A stretch of 64,000 bases of DNA from Desulfofundulus thermosubterraneus DSM 16057 (GTDB lineage Bacteria; Bacillota; Desulfotomaculia; Desulfotomaculales; Desulfovirgulaceae): the NCBI RefSeq assembly GCF_900142025.1, contig NZ_FQZM01000003.1, forward strand, positions 1-64,000, in the 5' to 3' direction. Under the pieces are notes generated by a model. The model ran no database searches. It was not told the origin of the DNA and was given only the letters and a program-made list of their open reading frames with translations. The position numbers and the translations under genes were made by a program. Positions 26,482 to 35,800 of the stretch are shown here, piece after piece (position 1 is the stretch's first letter; the number at the start of each line of letters is the position of its first letter).

Positions 26482-27147
26482 GTGATGATGTGTATGCCCT
26501 GCTATACCATCCCCATTCGAACCCATGTAATTACCGAACAGGATAACATCATCGAGCTGGCCAAACGTTACACCGAAGGGGTGGTGGAGCCGGGGGATAT
26601 CATTGCCATTGCCGAGAGTGTGGTAGCCATTACCCAGAAAAGAGCCATCTTACCCGAGGAAGTTCAGCCGGGCTTGCTGGCCCGCTTTCTGTGCCGCTTC
26701 CCGGGTAAACACGGTAGCCTGGCTACCCCACCGGCCATGGAACTGGCCATCAGGGAAGCAGGGACCATCAGAATTCTCTTGGGCTGCATGGCCGCAGCCC
26801 TGGGGCGGCTCATAGGCAGGCGTGGCTTTTTCTACCTGGTGGCCGGCCGGGAACTGGCTTTTATCGATGATATTGCCGGCACCATGTGGCCCTATGAAAG
26901 GCATATCATTCTCGGCCCCCAAAAACCGGGCAAGATTGTGGCCGCCATCAAGGAAGTCACCGGTGCCGATGTAGTAATTGCCGACGTCAACGATATCAAA
27001 TGCGTGGATATACTGGCTGCAACCAGCCCCGCCAGCGTCAAAATAGCTAAAGAATCGCTGGTAGACAACCCCTTTGGCAACGACGACCAGCAAACACCCA
27101 TTGTGGTCATTAAGGTAAAAAAGGAGGCACAAGACAGAGCAGCCTAA
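26482..27147 (+). CDS. CofE-like (F420-0:gamma-glutamyl ligase family) protein
   Basis: 221 residues. IPIRTHVITEQDNIIELAKRYTEGVVEPGDIIAIAESVVAI is the family N-terminus. The basic/aromatic LIGRRGFFYLVAGRELAFIDDI, the GTMWPYERHIILGP block and DVVIADVNDI follow. No other F420 gene is in the window, and Firmicutes often carry this family without F420. A role as a general amino-acid:acid ligase is possible. Several starts (GTG 26482, ATG 26485, ATG 26488) are clustered behind GAGAGG. It is 20 nt upstream of the arginine decarboxylase. Confidence 0.78.
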   Translation: MMMCMPCYTIPIRTHVITEQDNIIELAKRYTEGVVEPGDIIAIAESVVAITQKRAILPEEVQPGLLARFLCRFPGKHGSLATPPAMELAIREAGTIRILLGCMAAALGRLIGRRGFFYLVAGRELAFIDDIAGTMWPYERHIILGPQKPGKIVAAIKEVTGADVVIADVNDIKCVDILAATSPASVKIAKESLVDNPFGNDDQQTPIVVIKVKKEAQDRAA

Positions 27148-27167
27148 CTATGATAGGAGGGAACACT

Positions 27168-27626
27168 TTGCTACCAACACCAACCAAATTTACCCTGGTG
27201 GCAGGAGCCGGTGAAGGGCAGACGCCTTTAAACGCCTTTGACCGGGCATTGCTGGAAGCCCGAGCGGGAAACGTAAACCTGATCCGGGTAAGCAGCATCC
27301 TACCGCCCGGTGCCGAATATGTGGAAGAATTAACCCTGCCCCCCGGAGCACTGGTACCTGTAGCCTACGGTGCAACTACCTCCACCACCCCCGGAGACAG
27401 AATTGCCGCTGCCGTAGCCGTGGGCATCCCCGAGGAAGGTTTTGGCGTAATTATGGAGTATTCTGGCCACACCTCCCGCCAGGAAGCGGAAAGGATCATC
27501 CGGCAAATGGTGGAGGAGGCTTTTGCCACGCGCAGGCTGGAACTGAAAAAGTACATGGTCAGGGCCGTGGAACACCAGGTAGTCAGGACCGGAGCAGTTT
27601 TTGCAGGAATACTGTTGTGGTATTGA
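27168..27626 (+). CDS. Pyruvoyl-dependent arginine decarboxylase
   Basis: About 152 residues from a TTG at 27168, eight bases after AGGAGGG; the ATG at 27150 sits upstream of that site. The self-cleaving serine is in the LIRVSSILPPGAEYV segment, which would yield a short beta chain and a pyruvoyl-capped alpha chain. GAVVPVAYG-like (ALVPVAYGATTSTTPGD) and the catalytic glutamate region in GVIMEYSGH follow. The product would be agmatine, feeding polyamine synthesis or acid resistance. It is followed by a bidirectional terminator. Confidence 0.92.
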   Translation: MLPTPTKFTLVAGAGEGQTPLNAFDRALLEARAGNVNLIRVSSILPPGAEYVEELTLPPGALVPVAYGATTSTTPGDRIAAAVAVGIPEEGFGVIMEYSGHTSRQEAERIIRQMVEEAFATRRLELKKYMVRAVEHQVVRTGAVFAGILLWY

Positions 27627-27641
27627 GCTGTCCAATATTTG

Positions 27642-27676
27642 AAAAGCCGGTTTTTCGGCAGGAAAAACCGGCTTTT
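27642..27676. terminator. Bidirectional terminator between the arginine decarboxylase and pucR
   Basis: AAAAGCCGGTTTTTC at 27642-27656 pairs perfectly with GAAAAACCGGCTTTT at 27662-27676, with T-runs on both strands. It ends two convergent transcription units. Confidence 0.85.
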
Positions 27677-27715
27677 ATGCTTTTATATTATAAAATAGAC
27701 GGAACAACCGTTCTC

Positions 27716-29404
27716 CTACAATACTTTTAACGCTTTCAAAGAAAGATAATAATATAATTTCTCTTCCCCATTGCAAAAAGGGTCCTTTCCCAGAATCTCT
27801 TTGATGCGCTCCAGGCGGTATTTTACCGAATTGGGGTGAATGTAGAGCTTTTCGGCAGTCCTAGAGATGTTTTCATTGTAATCCAGGTATACTTCCATGG
27901 TTTTGATTAACTCCGCCTTATTGGCGGAATCATATTCCAGTAATTTGGCCAACCTCTGACGGCAGGACTCTTTAACTTCATTATTACCAAAAGATAAAAG
28001 TAAAGCATAAATACCCAGCTGTTCAAAGTCAAATATACCGTTACCGCCCTGCACCCTGCGGCCAATTTTCAATGCCTGTTCTGCTTCGTGATAACTCTGT
28101 GCCACCCCGGTCAATCTGTCACAACACCTGCCAATTCCTATGGACACCGTAACTTTGCCCAACATCCTGTTCACTTCAGCAGTAATTTCCTGGGCCAGGT
28201 GAAAGAGCATCGATTTGATTGACTCTGGTTTAACTTCCCTGGCTATGTGCATCAAAACGATCATGCCGTCGCTTTTAGGAATGACTATATTTTTTTGATT
28301 CCGGGACAGGGCAGAAACCCTCACTATTCTGCATAACTGGTTCTTTAGCTCCTGAAAAAGAATTTCCCCTCCCTCCAAATAGTAATCTTCAAAACGGTCA
28401 ATAGCCACAATCATGACGGCCCGTTTTCCATTCAGTTCAAAACCAAGGTGTTGAGCGCGCTGGATAATAATTTCTTCAGAATCATAATGATTGTAAAGCA
28501 AATCCTCCCAGAACTCAATGTTCATCTTGTCTTCCGCTCTTTTGATTGCCCTTCGTTTCGATTCCTCCAGGGCAACTGCCGTGGCAGCATGAGTTAAAGC
28601 TACGTCTGATATATCGAATTCCCCATCCCTACCAGTGCCTGCAGGAGTAACCACATACCCGTAAAGTTCCCGTCCGACCGCTACCCTTGTTAATAACAAC
28701 TGCACATTGGGGATAGAAGTCGGTCTGTTGTATGTCCTGATTCCCAGGCTTCCTTCCAGAGGAAACCCATCATCTGCAGGAATAGATGAGTGCAGCTGTC
28801 TCAAAACATCCAGAGCTTCCCTGGTAAAATCGCCTGCTAAAACCTTATCAGTCCCTGCAACGGCCAAGACTTTTAAGGAGCTATCCGTAATCATAACCGG
28901 CCTGTTTATGAGTTTCTGTAAGGAAAGGGCTATTTTTTCAAAGCTCCCTCCGGCCAGGAGAATATCCGTCAAATATGTGTTTATCTGCAACGATTTTTCC
29001 AGCAACATCTTTTGCTTATTAAGGATGGCGCCCATCACAACGGAAAATACGGTGCTGTAGGGAATGCTCCTGGGCAGAACAAGGACGGGAAAATTAAGTT
29101 CTTCCGCCAGCTGGAAGGCACAATCATCCATGGCTACTTCCAGGTTATGGCCCGGGTGCACCGCCAGGGCGGTCACACCTGCTCTGCTCAAGTCCCTTAT
29201 GAGATCATAAACCTGCTCCCGGGCTGGGAAAGCCCCAAGTGTAGTCAGGAAAAGCTCTCCCCCGCGTACCCAGTCCTGGTACCGCGTTACTTCCAGCACG
29301 CTCACTGTCTCAATGATCCTGGATAAACCGTTACGCCCCGCTTTCAAAATAACACCGTGGCCTTTTAACAGCTCCAGGGCCTCGTTGACAGTTATACCCT
29401 TCAT
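27716..29404 (-). CDS. PucR-family transcriptional regulator
   Basis: 562 residues. The N-terminal purine catabolism (PucR_1) domain (about 1-125) begins ITVNEALELLKGHGVILKAG and has GGELFLTTLGAF. A central GGDEF-like/CdaR part (about 270-420) follows. The C-terminal HTH_30 contains TMEVYLDYNENISRTAEKLYIHPNSVKYRLERIKEIL. PucR/CdaR regulators control purine, allantoin and related nitrogen pathways. It is the last gene of a hydantoinase/ABC transporter cluster and is separated from hyuB by a terminator, so it probably senses the imported substrate. Confidence 0.9.
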   Translation of the reverse strand: MKGITVNEALELLKGHGVILKAGRNGLSRIIETVSVLEVTRYQDWVRGGELFLTTLGAFPAREQVYDLIRDLSRAGVTALAVHPGHNLEVAMDDCAFQLAEELNFPVLVLPRSIPYSTVFSVVMGAILNKQKMLLEKSLQINTYLTDILLAGGSFEKIALSLQKLINRPVMITDSSLKVLAVAGTDKVLAGDFTREALDVLRQLHSSIPADDGFPLEGSLGIRTYNRPTSIPNVQLLLTRVAVGRELYGYVVTPAGTGRDGEFDISDVALTHAATAVALEESKRRAIKRAEDKMNIEFWEDLLYNHYDSEEIIIQRAQHLGFELNGKRAVMIVAIDRFEDYYLEGGEILFQELKNQLCRIVRVSALSRNQKNIVIPKSDGMIVLMHIAREVKPESIKSMLFHLAQEITAEVNRMLGKVTVSIGIGRCCDRLTGVAQSYHEAEQALKIGRRVQGGNGIFDFEQLGIYALLLSFGNNEVKESCRQRLAKLLEYDSANKAELIKTMEVYLDYNENISRTAEKLYIHPNSVKYRLERIKEILGKDPFCNGEEKLYYYLSLKALKVL

Positions 29405-29482
29405 TTAATCTCACTCCTGTCCGCCTCTACTTATTAATTCTTGATTTACAATTCTAACCCCTCCCCATGGATAGAAAAGTTA

Positions 29483-29514
29483 AAACAAAAAGTGCGGCAC
29501 CGGTGGCCGCACCT
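29483..29514 (-). terminator. Terminator of the hydantoinase operon
   Basis: GTGCGGC at 29492-29498 pairs with GCCGCAC at 29506-29512. The minus strand continues TTTTTGTTTTAAC. It lies just after the hyuB stop. Confidence 0.75.
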
Positions 29515-29522
29515 CATACCCT

Positions 29523-31265
29523 TTAATTCTGCCTGCTCATTTCTTCCCGCAGTTTTTCTGTTTTCTCCCGGTCGATTTCCAGGGTCACCGGATCGATGAT
29601 CACACCGTATTCCCTGGCTGCCGCTTCAATGGTAATGTATTCGTCTTTGACGTCCTGCCATACTTTTTCCACCGGACGCTCCAGGGGATCTCCATAACCG
29701 CCCCCACAACCGCTAATAAATCTTACTAAATCACCTTTACGCATGGGATAATTGGAGAAAGTGGCACCAATAATGGGTTCTGAACCATCTGCAGGGTGAA
29801 TTTCCACCACGTTGGGGGAGCCGTCCTTTCCTCCGGCAAATCCCCACGGTGGAATCCTGTGCCTGCTGACAATAGTTGTCAATTCGGCATTCGAGTTGAG
29901 CAAGCGGTAATCCCTGATCAACCCGCAGCCCCCTCTAAATTTACCGGCACCGGTATTGAGGTTAAAAGCATACTGTTCGACTATAATGGGATACTTGTAC
30001 TCCGCAACCTCAACAGGAATCATATACGTTTCCCCATCGGCGATGGCCACCAGGCCGTTTTCACCGTCTTTGTTATATCCGGCACCCCATCCTCCGGCCT
30101 GGGGTTCACACAGGACAAAGGGTTGCCCGGTTTCATCTTCGATTCCGGCCAGGATGGTACCGATAATGCTTAAAAAGTGGCCGGCCGTTATTCTCTCCGG
30201 TATCACCGGGGCCAACGCCTTCGCCACCAGGTCTGTAATATGAGACAAAGCCTCCCAGTTGGTGGAAACCGGGGCCGGTCGCACGGCGGCAAAAACGCTG
30301 CCTTCACGCACAATTACTTTTAACGGGGAATAAAAACCCTCGTTGGGCTCGGCGTCGGGATTCAGCAGGGCATGGTAAATAATTCTTCCGGCAGAGTAGG
30401 CCCCAAATTTTGTACAGTTGATGGGAGCGGCAATCTGGTTCCCCGACTCCGATAAGTCCACCACAAAACTGTCATCTGTAATGGTCACCTTAACTTTGAT
30501 ATAAACATCGCCCAGACCATTAGCATTGGCATCAATATAGCTTTCCGCCTCAAAGGTGCCCTTGGGCATTTTGGCCAGCTCTTTAAGAGCCAGCTTTCTG
30601 CCGTTCTCCAGCAATGTCTTTATACTTTCCATGACAGCGTCTTTACCATACTTGTCGAAGAGCTCAAGCACCCTTTTTTCCGCGATACGCAAAGAAGCCG
30701 TCTGGGCATATAAATCCCCGAGAGTCATGTCGGGAGTACGGCAATTGGCAGCAATCATATCCCTGACTGCCTCGTTTAATTTTCCTTCCTCATAAATTTT
30801 AATTACCGGGAATTGCAGGCCCTCCTGATAAATCTCGGTGGCATTTGTAGACCAGCTGCCCAGGTTTTTGCCGCCAATCTCATTCCAGTGCCCTTTATTG
30901 GCGGCAAAGGCCACCAGTTCCCCGTCGTAAAAAATGGGTAAAACAGCCGATACATCGCACAGGTGGGTGCCGCTGCCGGTAAAGGGATCATTGGTGAGAA
31001 TGATATCCCCCGGCTTTAAATTCTCCGGACCAAACTTTTCCAGCGTTGAAATAACCGAATAAGTAATTGCTCCCAAAAAGCCGGTGACTCCGTTGGCCTG
31101 AGCAATGAGATTTCCTCTGGCATCGGTCAGGCCGCAGGCATAGTCAAGCACTTCGTAGATAATGGTACTCTGGCTGGTACGGCCCCAGGTAAGAAACATT
31201 TCTTCCGCTGCTGCAATCAAACCCTGGGCTATGTTTTCTCTAGTGAATGGATCTACTTTTGCCAT
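29523..31265 (-). CDS. hyuB: Hydantoinase/oxoprolinase B-type subunit (HyuB)
   Basis: 580 residues, full length for HyuB. FTRENIAQGLIAAAEEMFLTWGRTSQS is the family N-terminus. GDIILTNDPFTGSGTHLCDV, INCTKFGAYSAGRIIYHALL and the FRGGCGLIRDYRLL core follow. The ATP-dependent hydantoinase/acetone carboxylase family works as an A/B complex. It is 5 nt behind hyuA. The exact substrate (5-oxoproline, N-methylhydantoin, hydantoin or another) cannot be read from sequence. Confidence 0.93.
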   Translation of the reverse strand: MAKVDPFTRENIAQGLIAAAEEMFLTWGRTSQSTIIYEVLDYACGLTDARGNLIAQANGVTGFLGAITYSVISTLEKFGPENLKPGDIILTNDPFTGSGTHLCDVSAVLPIFYDGELVAFAANKGHWNEIGGKNLGSWSTNATEIYQEGLQFPVIKIYEEGKLNEAVRDMIAANCRTPDMTLGDLYAQTASLRIAEKRVLELFDKYGKDAVMESIKTLLENGRKLALKELAKMPKGTFEAESYIDANANGLGDVYIKVKVTITDDSFVVDLSESGNQIAAPINCTKFGAYSAGRIIYHALLNPDAEPNEGFYSPLKVIVREGSVFAAVRPAPVSTNWEALSHITDLVAKALAPVIPERITAGHFLSIIGTILAGIEDETGQPFVLCEPQAGGWGAGYNKDGENGLVAIADGETYMIPVEVAEYKYPIIVEQYAFNLNTGAGKFRGGCGLIRDYRLLNSNAELTTIVSRHRIPPWGFAGGKDGSPNVVEIHPADGSEPIIGATFSNYPMRKGDLVRFISGCGGGYGDPLERPVEKVWQDVKDEYITIEAAAREYGVIIDPVTLEIDREKTEKLREEMSRQN

Positions 31266-31270
31266 AAGTC

Positions 31271-33331
31271 TTACACCCCCGTATAAATGATCAGGTTGCC
31301 GTAATCGTCTACTTCCAGAGTTTGACCGGGGTAAAGGATGGTTACCGACTTCGGTTCTTCTATGGCCGCCGGCCCCTGAATTTTATGACCCGGCCCCAGC
31401 ATGCCCCTGTCGTATACCTTGCTCATCAACCGCCCGTGCTCATCAAAGTCGATAACTCTTTCTCCTTTGATGGCATCATGCAGGGAACCGGCAGGAGGCA
31501 CTTTCTTTATTTCCGGCTTTTTGACCATTCCAAAAGCAGTCAAATTGAAATTGACAAATTCAGCCGGAGCGTAATCCAGGCTAAAAGTGTACTGTTGATG
31601 GTGGTTGCGATCAAAAGCCTTCCTGATGGTAATCAGGTCTTCTTCTCGAATAATACCGTTACCAACCGGAGTCCTGACCGTGTGTTCCTGGCCAATATAG
31701 CGCAGATCTGCTGTTCTGACAAACACAATATCACCGGGGGATATACCCTGCTTTTCATAAACGGCCATTGCTTCCTGCTCCATTTCCTGGTAAATAGCAT
31801 TCACCCTATCCAGATCGCATCCGTTCACAGGCATAATCTGGGTCTGGATGAAATCCTGCCTCAGGTCGGTCATCAACATTCCCCAGGCTGAGAAGGTAGC
31901 CGGCATATTTGGAACAATGAGCTTGCCCACCTTTAACTCGGCAGCCAGGAATGGCCCATGAACAGCCCCGTTTCCGCCCATGGCCACCATGACAAAATCC
32001 CTGGGATCGTAACCCCTGCGCACGGAAATGAGCTTTAAAGCGTTCAGCATATTGTTATTGGCCGTTTTAATCACACCCAGCGCGGCTTCCTCAATGCTGA
32101 TTCCGAAATGCCTGGCAATTGGTTCCATAGCCTTCCTGGCCAGCTCGGGGTTGATTTTAAATTCCCCACCCAGGAAACTGCCGGGATCAATCCGGCCTGC
32201 TATTAAATTGGCGTCAGTCAGAGTGGGCTGAGTTCCGCCCAGGCCGTAACAAGCAGGGCCAGGGTCCGCTCCAGCACTTTGAGGACCTACTTTCAGCACA
32301 CCTACATCATCTATCCAGGCAATGCTACCCCCGCCAGCCCCAATTTCGATAATGTCCACAATAGGAGTTTTTACAGGGTAACCGGCAAATTTGGGTGTCC
32401 ATTCCAGCTTGTAATCGGTAGTGATCTTAACCTCGCCCCTGCTGATTAAAGAGGTCTTGGCCGTAGTACCACCAATATCGAAAGTTATTAAATTTTCCTC
32501 GCCGATAATTTTGCCCAGGGCGGCAGCACCGATCACTCCTCCTACGGGCCCCGACTCGATCAGGGTGATTGGCACTTCCTTGGACCGGGCAAAAGTGGCC
32601 GTTCCTCCGTTGGAAAGCATGGCGTGAGGTTCTACCTTGAGACCCATTTCCTCCAAACGTTCCTGCAGGGTATCAAGGTACCTGGTGGCCGCCGGCTTCA
32701 CATAGGCATTGAGTACGGTCGTGCTCGTCCGCTCATATTCACGCCATTCCTTAATCAAGTCTGACGAGATTGTAATCTCGACCCCCGGCAATTCCCTGGC
32801 CAGAATGCGTCCGACCATCCGTTCTTGTTCTGGATTGGCATAGGAATGTAAAAGACATACTGCAACCGCTGCGACACCCTCTTCCTTGATCTTTCTGGCT
32901 ATTTCTACCACTTCATCTTCCGAGACACCTTTCAGCACCTCGCCTTTATAATTGAGGCGCTCATCCACCTCAAACCGCAGGTGTCTGGGAACAAAAGAAC
33001 GGGGTTTCTTATAAAAGTAATTATATAAATCAGGCCGGTTGGCCCTGCCGATTTCCAGTACGTCCCTGAAACCTTTGGTAGTGACCAGAGCCGTTTTGGC
33101 CCCTTTTCTTTCCGTAACGGCATTAATCACCACGGTGGTACCATGTACAAAATACACGGTCTCTGCTAAATCAATACCGGTTTTCTTAATGGCATTAATT
33201 ACCCCGTTGGCAAAGTTTTCCGGAGTGGTGTGGGCTTTTTCATCAATTACCTGACCGGTTTCTTCATTCAGGCACACGAAGTCAGTGAAGGTTCCTCCAA
33301 TGTCAACTGCGATTCTTAAACTCATGAACAA
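31271..33331 (-). CDS. hyuA: Hydantoinase/oxoprolinase A-type subunit (HyuA)
   Basis: 686 residues. The ASKHA-like ATPase motifs are visible: VDIGGTFTDFVCL at the N-terminus, HGTTVVINAVTERKGAKTALVTT, LIESGPVGGVIGAAALG and FDIGGTTAKTSLI. It supplies ATP-dependent activation for ring opening by HyuB. It follows a cupin gene by 12 nt and precedes hyuB by 5 nt. Confidence 0.94.
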   Translation of the reverse strand: MFMSLRIAVDIGGTFTDFVCLNEETGQVIDEKAHTTPENFANGVINAIKKTGIDLAETVYFVHGTTVVINAVTERKGAKTALVTTKGFRDVLEIGRANRPDLYNYFYKKPRSFVPRHLRFEVDERLNYKGEVLKGVSEDEVVEIARKIKEEGVAAVAVCLLHSYANPEQERMVGRILARELPGVEITISSDLIKEWREYERTSTTVLNAYVKPAATRYLDTLQERLEEMGLKVEPHAMLSNGGTATFARSKEVPITLIESGPVGGVIGAAALGKIIGEENLITFDIGGTTAKTSLISRGEVKITTDYKLEWTPKFAGYPVKTPIVDIIEIGAGGGSIAWIDDVGVLKVGPQSAGADPGPACYGLGGTQPTLTDANLIAGRIDPGSFLGGEFKINPELARKAMEPIARHFGISIEEAALGVIKTANNNMLNALKLISVRRGYDPRDFVMVAMGGNGAVHGPFLAAELKVGKLIVPNMPATFSAWGMLMTDLRQDFIQTQIMPVNGCDLDRVNAIYQEMEQEAMAVYEKQGISPGDIVFVRTADLRYIGQEHTVRTPVGNGIIREEDLITIRKAFDRNHHQQYTFSLDYAPAEFVNFNLTAFGMVKKPEIKKVPPAGSLHDAIKGERVIDFDEHGRLMSKVYDRGMLGPGHKIQGPAAIEEPKSVTILYPGQTLEVDDYGNLIIYTGV

Positions 33332-33343
33332 CCCTCCAGGCCT

Positions 33344-33694
33344 CTAATTTTCGGGTACTGTGTGCGGAGTAACAAACCACAATATTTTTGCTTCTCCCTG
33401 AGATATATTGGTGCTGGCATGGGGCTTGTTCCCAGGCATAAACACCAGATCTCCCTCTTCTGCTATTTCACTGCCGGTATCAGTATCTAACCGGACTTTC
33501 CCGGTAAGGATATAGGAAACTTCCTCGGAGGCATGACGGGAATAACCCGAAACCGGGAGCCTTTGGCCCGGTTTCAACACTGCGATTCCTACCTGACAGT
33601 TTTTTGCGCCGTGCTCCCTCCCGGAAATCAAGAGCTTCAAAGGGTAGCTTTCATCAACGACAGCGCAAAACTGGTTCTTCTTCACAATCTTCAA
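33344..33694 (-). CDS. Small cupin-domain protein
   Basis: About 116 residues from a TTG at 33694, where AAAGGAGGTGG lies eight to ten bases upstream; the frame start at 33715 is inside that ribosome binding site. The cupin motifs are partial: GYSRHASEEVSYILTGKVRL and EEGDLVFMPGNKPHASTN. Single-domain cupins in catabolic operons often bind a metal and serve as isomerases, lyases or sensors. Its role here is unknown. Confidence 0.8.
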   Translation of the reverse strand: MKIVKKNQFCAVVDESYPLKLLISGREHGAKNCQVGIAVLKPGQRLPVSGYSRHASEEVSYILTGKVRLDTDTGSEIAEEGDLVFMPGNKPHASTNISQGEAKILWFVTPHTVPEN

Positions 33695-33725
33695 CTCGAA
33701 CCACCTCCTTTCCAATGAACAGACC

Positions 33726-34817
33726 CTATATTTCGATCAGTTCCCTGGGAAAATTATTCAAGCGGATTGGGCCGTCACTGGTTACGGCCACAATATCTTC
33801 AATGCGCACGCCCAGTTTTCCGGGCAGGTAGATCCCCGGTTCCACGCTAAAAACCATTCCCTGCCGGAGGGGAGTGGTGTTTCCTTCAACCAGGTAGGGA
33901 TCCTCATGATAATCCAGGCCAATGCCGTGACCGGTCCGGTGAATGAAGTAGTCCCCGTAGCCTGCACGGGAGATTAAGCTCCGGGCAGCCCTGTCTACAT
34001 CCCCGCAGGGAACACCTTCCCTGGCCGACTGAAAGCCCAGCTCATTGGCCTCCTGCACCACGCGGTAAACCTCTTTTCCCTCCGGGGTGGCCTTACCCAG
34101 GCAAAATGTACGGGTAATATCCGAACAGTACCCCCCCACCACCGCACCGAAATCCAGGACGATAAAATCACCCTTTTGCAGTTTTCGATCGCCGGTGATG
34201 TGATGCGGCAAAGAACCGTTAGGGCCTGAAGCTACAATGGGCTTAAAGGAAATATCTTCAGCGCCCAACGCCTTAATGGTGTTCTCAATAAATAGGGCCA
34301 GTTCTTTCTCCGTAACACCTTCCCTCATTTCTTTCAGCACTTCACCCATTACCCGGTCCACCAGCTTTCCTGCCTGCTCCAGCAGGGTCAGCTCTGTTTC
34401 GTCTTTGCAAACACGCACTTCTGACATGACATCCCGGGCGGCCACGAATTGAAAGCCGGAGAAAGCCCGCATAATGCTCAAGAAATGGCCCGCCCACATT
34501 TTTTCATCTACCGCAACCCGCCCCTGTTTTGTGGTTACCGCCGCCATGACCAGCTCCACCGGGTCCTGGTGATCGGGCCAGGTAAGCAAGCGGTAATGCC
34601 CATGGATCTTGGCGGCATATTCTTTATACATCTCAGGCAAAACCAACGTTAAGGGACCTTCCGCCGGCAATACGGCAACCTGAAGGCGTTCATCGGCTAC
34701 TGTTTTCAACCCCGTCAGGTAAAACATATTGGCGGTGGGAGCCAGAACCAGGTAGTCAATGCCTTTGCGGCCCATTAACTGCTGCACCCTGGCCACCCTT
34801 TTCGAAAATACATCCAT
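33726..34817 (-). CDS. M24-family metallopeptidase (Xaa-Pro dipeptidase/creatinase-like)
   Basis: About 363 residues from the ATG at 34817, preceded by GGGAGGTTTGAAT. The creatinase N-domain is about 1-125 and the pita-bread domain about 130-360. Metal ligands are visible in VLDFGAVVGGYCSDITRTF (two Asp), HRTGHGIGLDYHEDPY (His), VEPGIYLP (Glu) and RIEDIVAV (Glu). All five ligands are present, as in peptidases; creatinase proper lacks some of them. So a dipeptidase acting on an imported or ring-opened substrate is likely. Confidence 0.9.
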   Translation of the reverse strand: MDVFSKRVARVQQLMGRKGIDYLVLAPTANMFYLTGLKTVADERLQVAVLPAEGPLTLVLPEMYKEYAAKIHGHYRLLTWPDHQDPVELVMAAVTTKQGRVAVDEKMWAGHFLSIMRAFSGFQFVAARDVMSEVRVCKDETELTLLEQAGKLVDRVMGEVLKEMREGVTEKELALFIENTIKALGAEDISFKPIVASGPNGSLPHHITGDRKLQKGDFIVLDFGAVVGGYCSDITRTFCLGKATPEGKEVYRVVQEANELGFQSAREGVPCGDVDRAARSLISRAGYGDYFIHRTGHGIGLDYHEDPYLVEGNTTPLRQGMVFSVEPGIYLPGKLGVRIEDIVAVTSDGPIRLNNFPRELIEI

Positions 34818-34941
34818 ATTCAAACCTCCCTTCACGGGAAGGAACTCAGACGCTTCTATAATCAGTACACCACCCGGCTGCAAACCAAACTAACACCGGG
34901 CCATCTCTTTAACGCTTAAAACTGAAGCGCAAAGAAAGGAT

Positions 34942-35727
34942 CTACTTCTTTTCGCTCCAGAGCCCTGGCATGGCGTACTGCTCATCCAGCCGCCACTCCC
35001 TTATCTCACGGGCGGGTGGTGTTTCATAGCCTCCCACCTTACTGGTCATCCACCCGAAACGGTCTCTTAAGTCAACCAAAAACTCGGCATGTTTGAATGG
35101 TGCCAGCACCACATCAATAACGGGCACTCCCACCATCTCCTGGAGTTCCCTGTAGAAACCAAACTGCATGGTACAACCTAAAACAATCGTTTCCGCCCTA
35201 TCCTCTTCCACGGCCTTTCGTGCTTCCTCCACCAGCCGGTTTCTGGTACGGCATTCATCGGCGTGAAAATCCAGCACCCCCAGTTCCAGGGACCGGAATG
35301 AGGCCAGCTTTTCGCCGTAGCCGTATTTTAAAACATTGCGCCGCATGGCAGGAATCCACTTTTTCCTGCCCACAATAATTGAAAAAGAATCACCCAGCAC
35401 ACTGGCCAGTTGTAGAGAGGACTCGGCCGGAGCCGTCACTACCATCCGTTCGCAAATCTCACGGGCCTCCTCCAGGAAAGGATCATAGAAGCACCCAATC
35501 ACTGCCGCGTCGTAACCGTCCTTTTCAGCCCGTTTAATGGTGTTAAGCAAATCCACTCCAATCAAAGCCTCGTAGTAGTGATACTCCAGGTGGTGGGGAC
35601 CTTTTTGGAGAGAGATAACGTCCACTATTGTGGATTCGCTCCTGGCCTCTTCCAGGTAATCTTTTATCGCACTATCCCAATTATTGTGGCCAACAGGATT
35701 AATAAACAGGATTCGTTTCTTACTCAC
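34942..35727 (-). CDS. hyuE: Hydantoin racemase (Asp/Glu racemase superfamily)
   Basis: 261 residues. The two catalytic cysteines expected of this superfamily are seen in AAVIGCFYDPFLEEAREI and ETIVLGCTMQFGFY. PAESSLQLASVLGDSFSIIVG is typical of HyuE. It would interconvert the enantiomers of a hydantoin before stereospecific cleavage. It sits between the ABC importer genes and the peptidase. Confidence 0.87.
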   Translation of the reverse strand: MSKKRILFINPVGHNNWDSAIKDYLEEARSESTIVDVISLQKGPHHLEYHYYEALIGVDLLNTIKRAEKDGYDAAVIGCFYDPFLEEAREICERMVVTAPAESSLQLASVLGDSFSIIVGRKKWIPAMRRNVLKYGYGEKLASFRSLELGVLDFHADECRTRNRLVEEARKAVEEDRAETIVLGCTMQFGFYRELQEMVGVPVIDVVLAPFKHAEFLVDLRDRFGWMTSKVGGYETPPAREIREWRLDEQYAMPGLWSEKK

Positions 35728-35800
35728 GGATTAAATTCCCCCCCAAAATTAGTTTCCCGGTAATGCAAACCAGATAAAATCTGGAAAAATCTTACTACCT

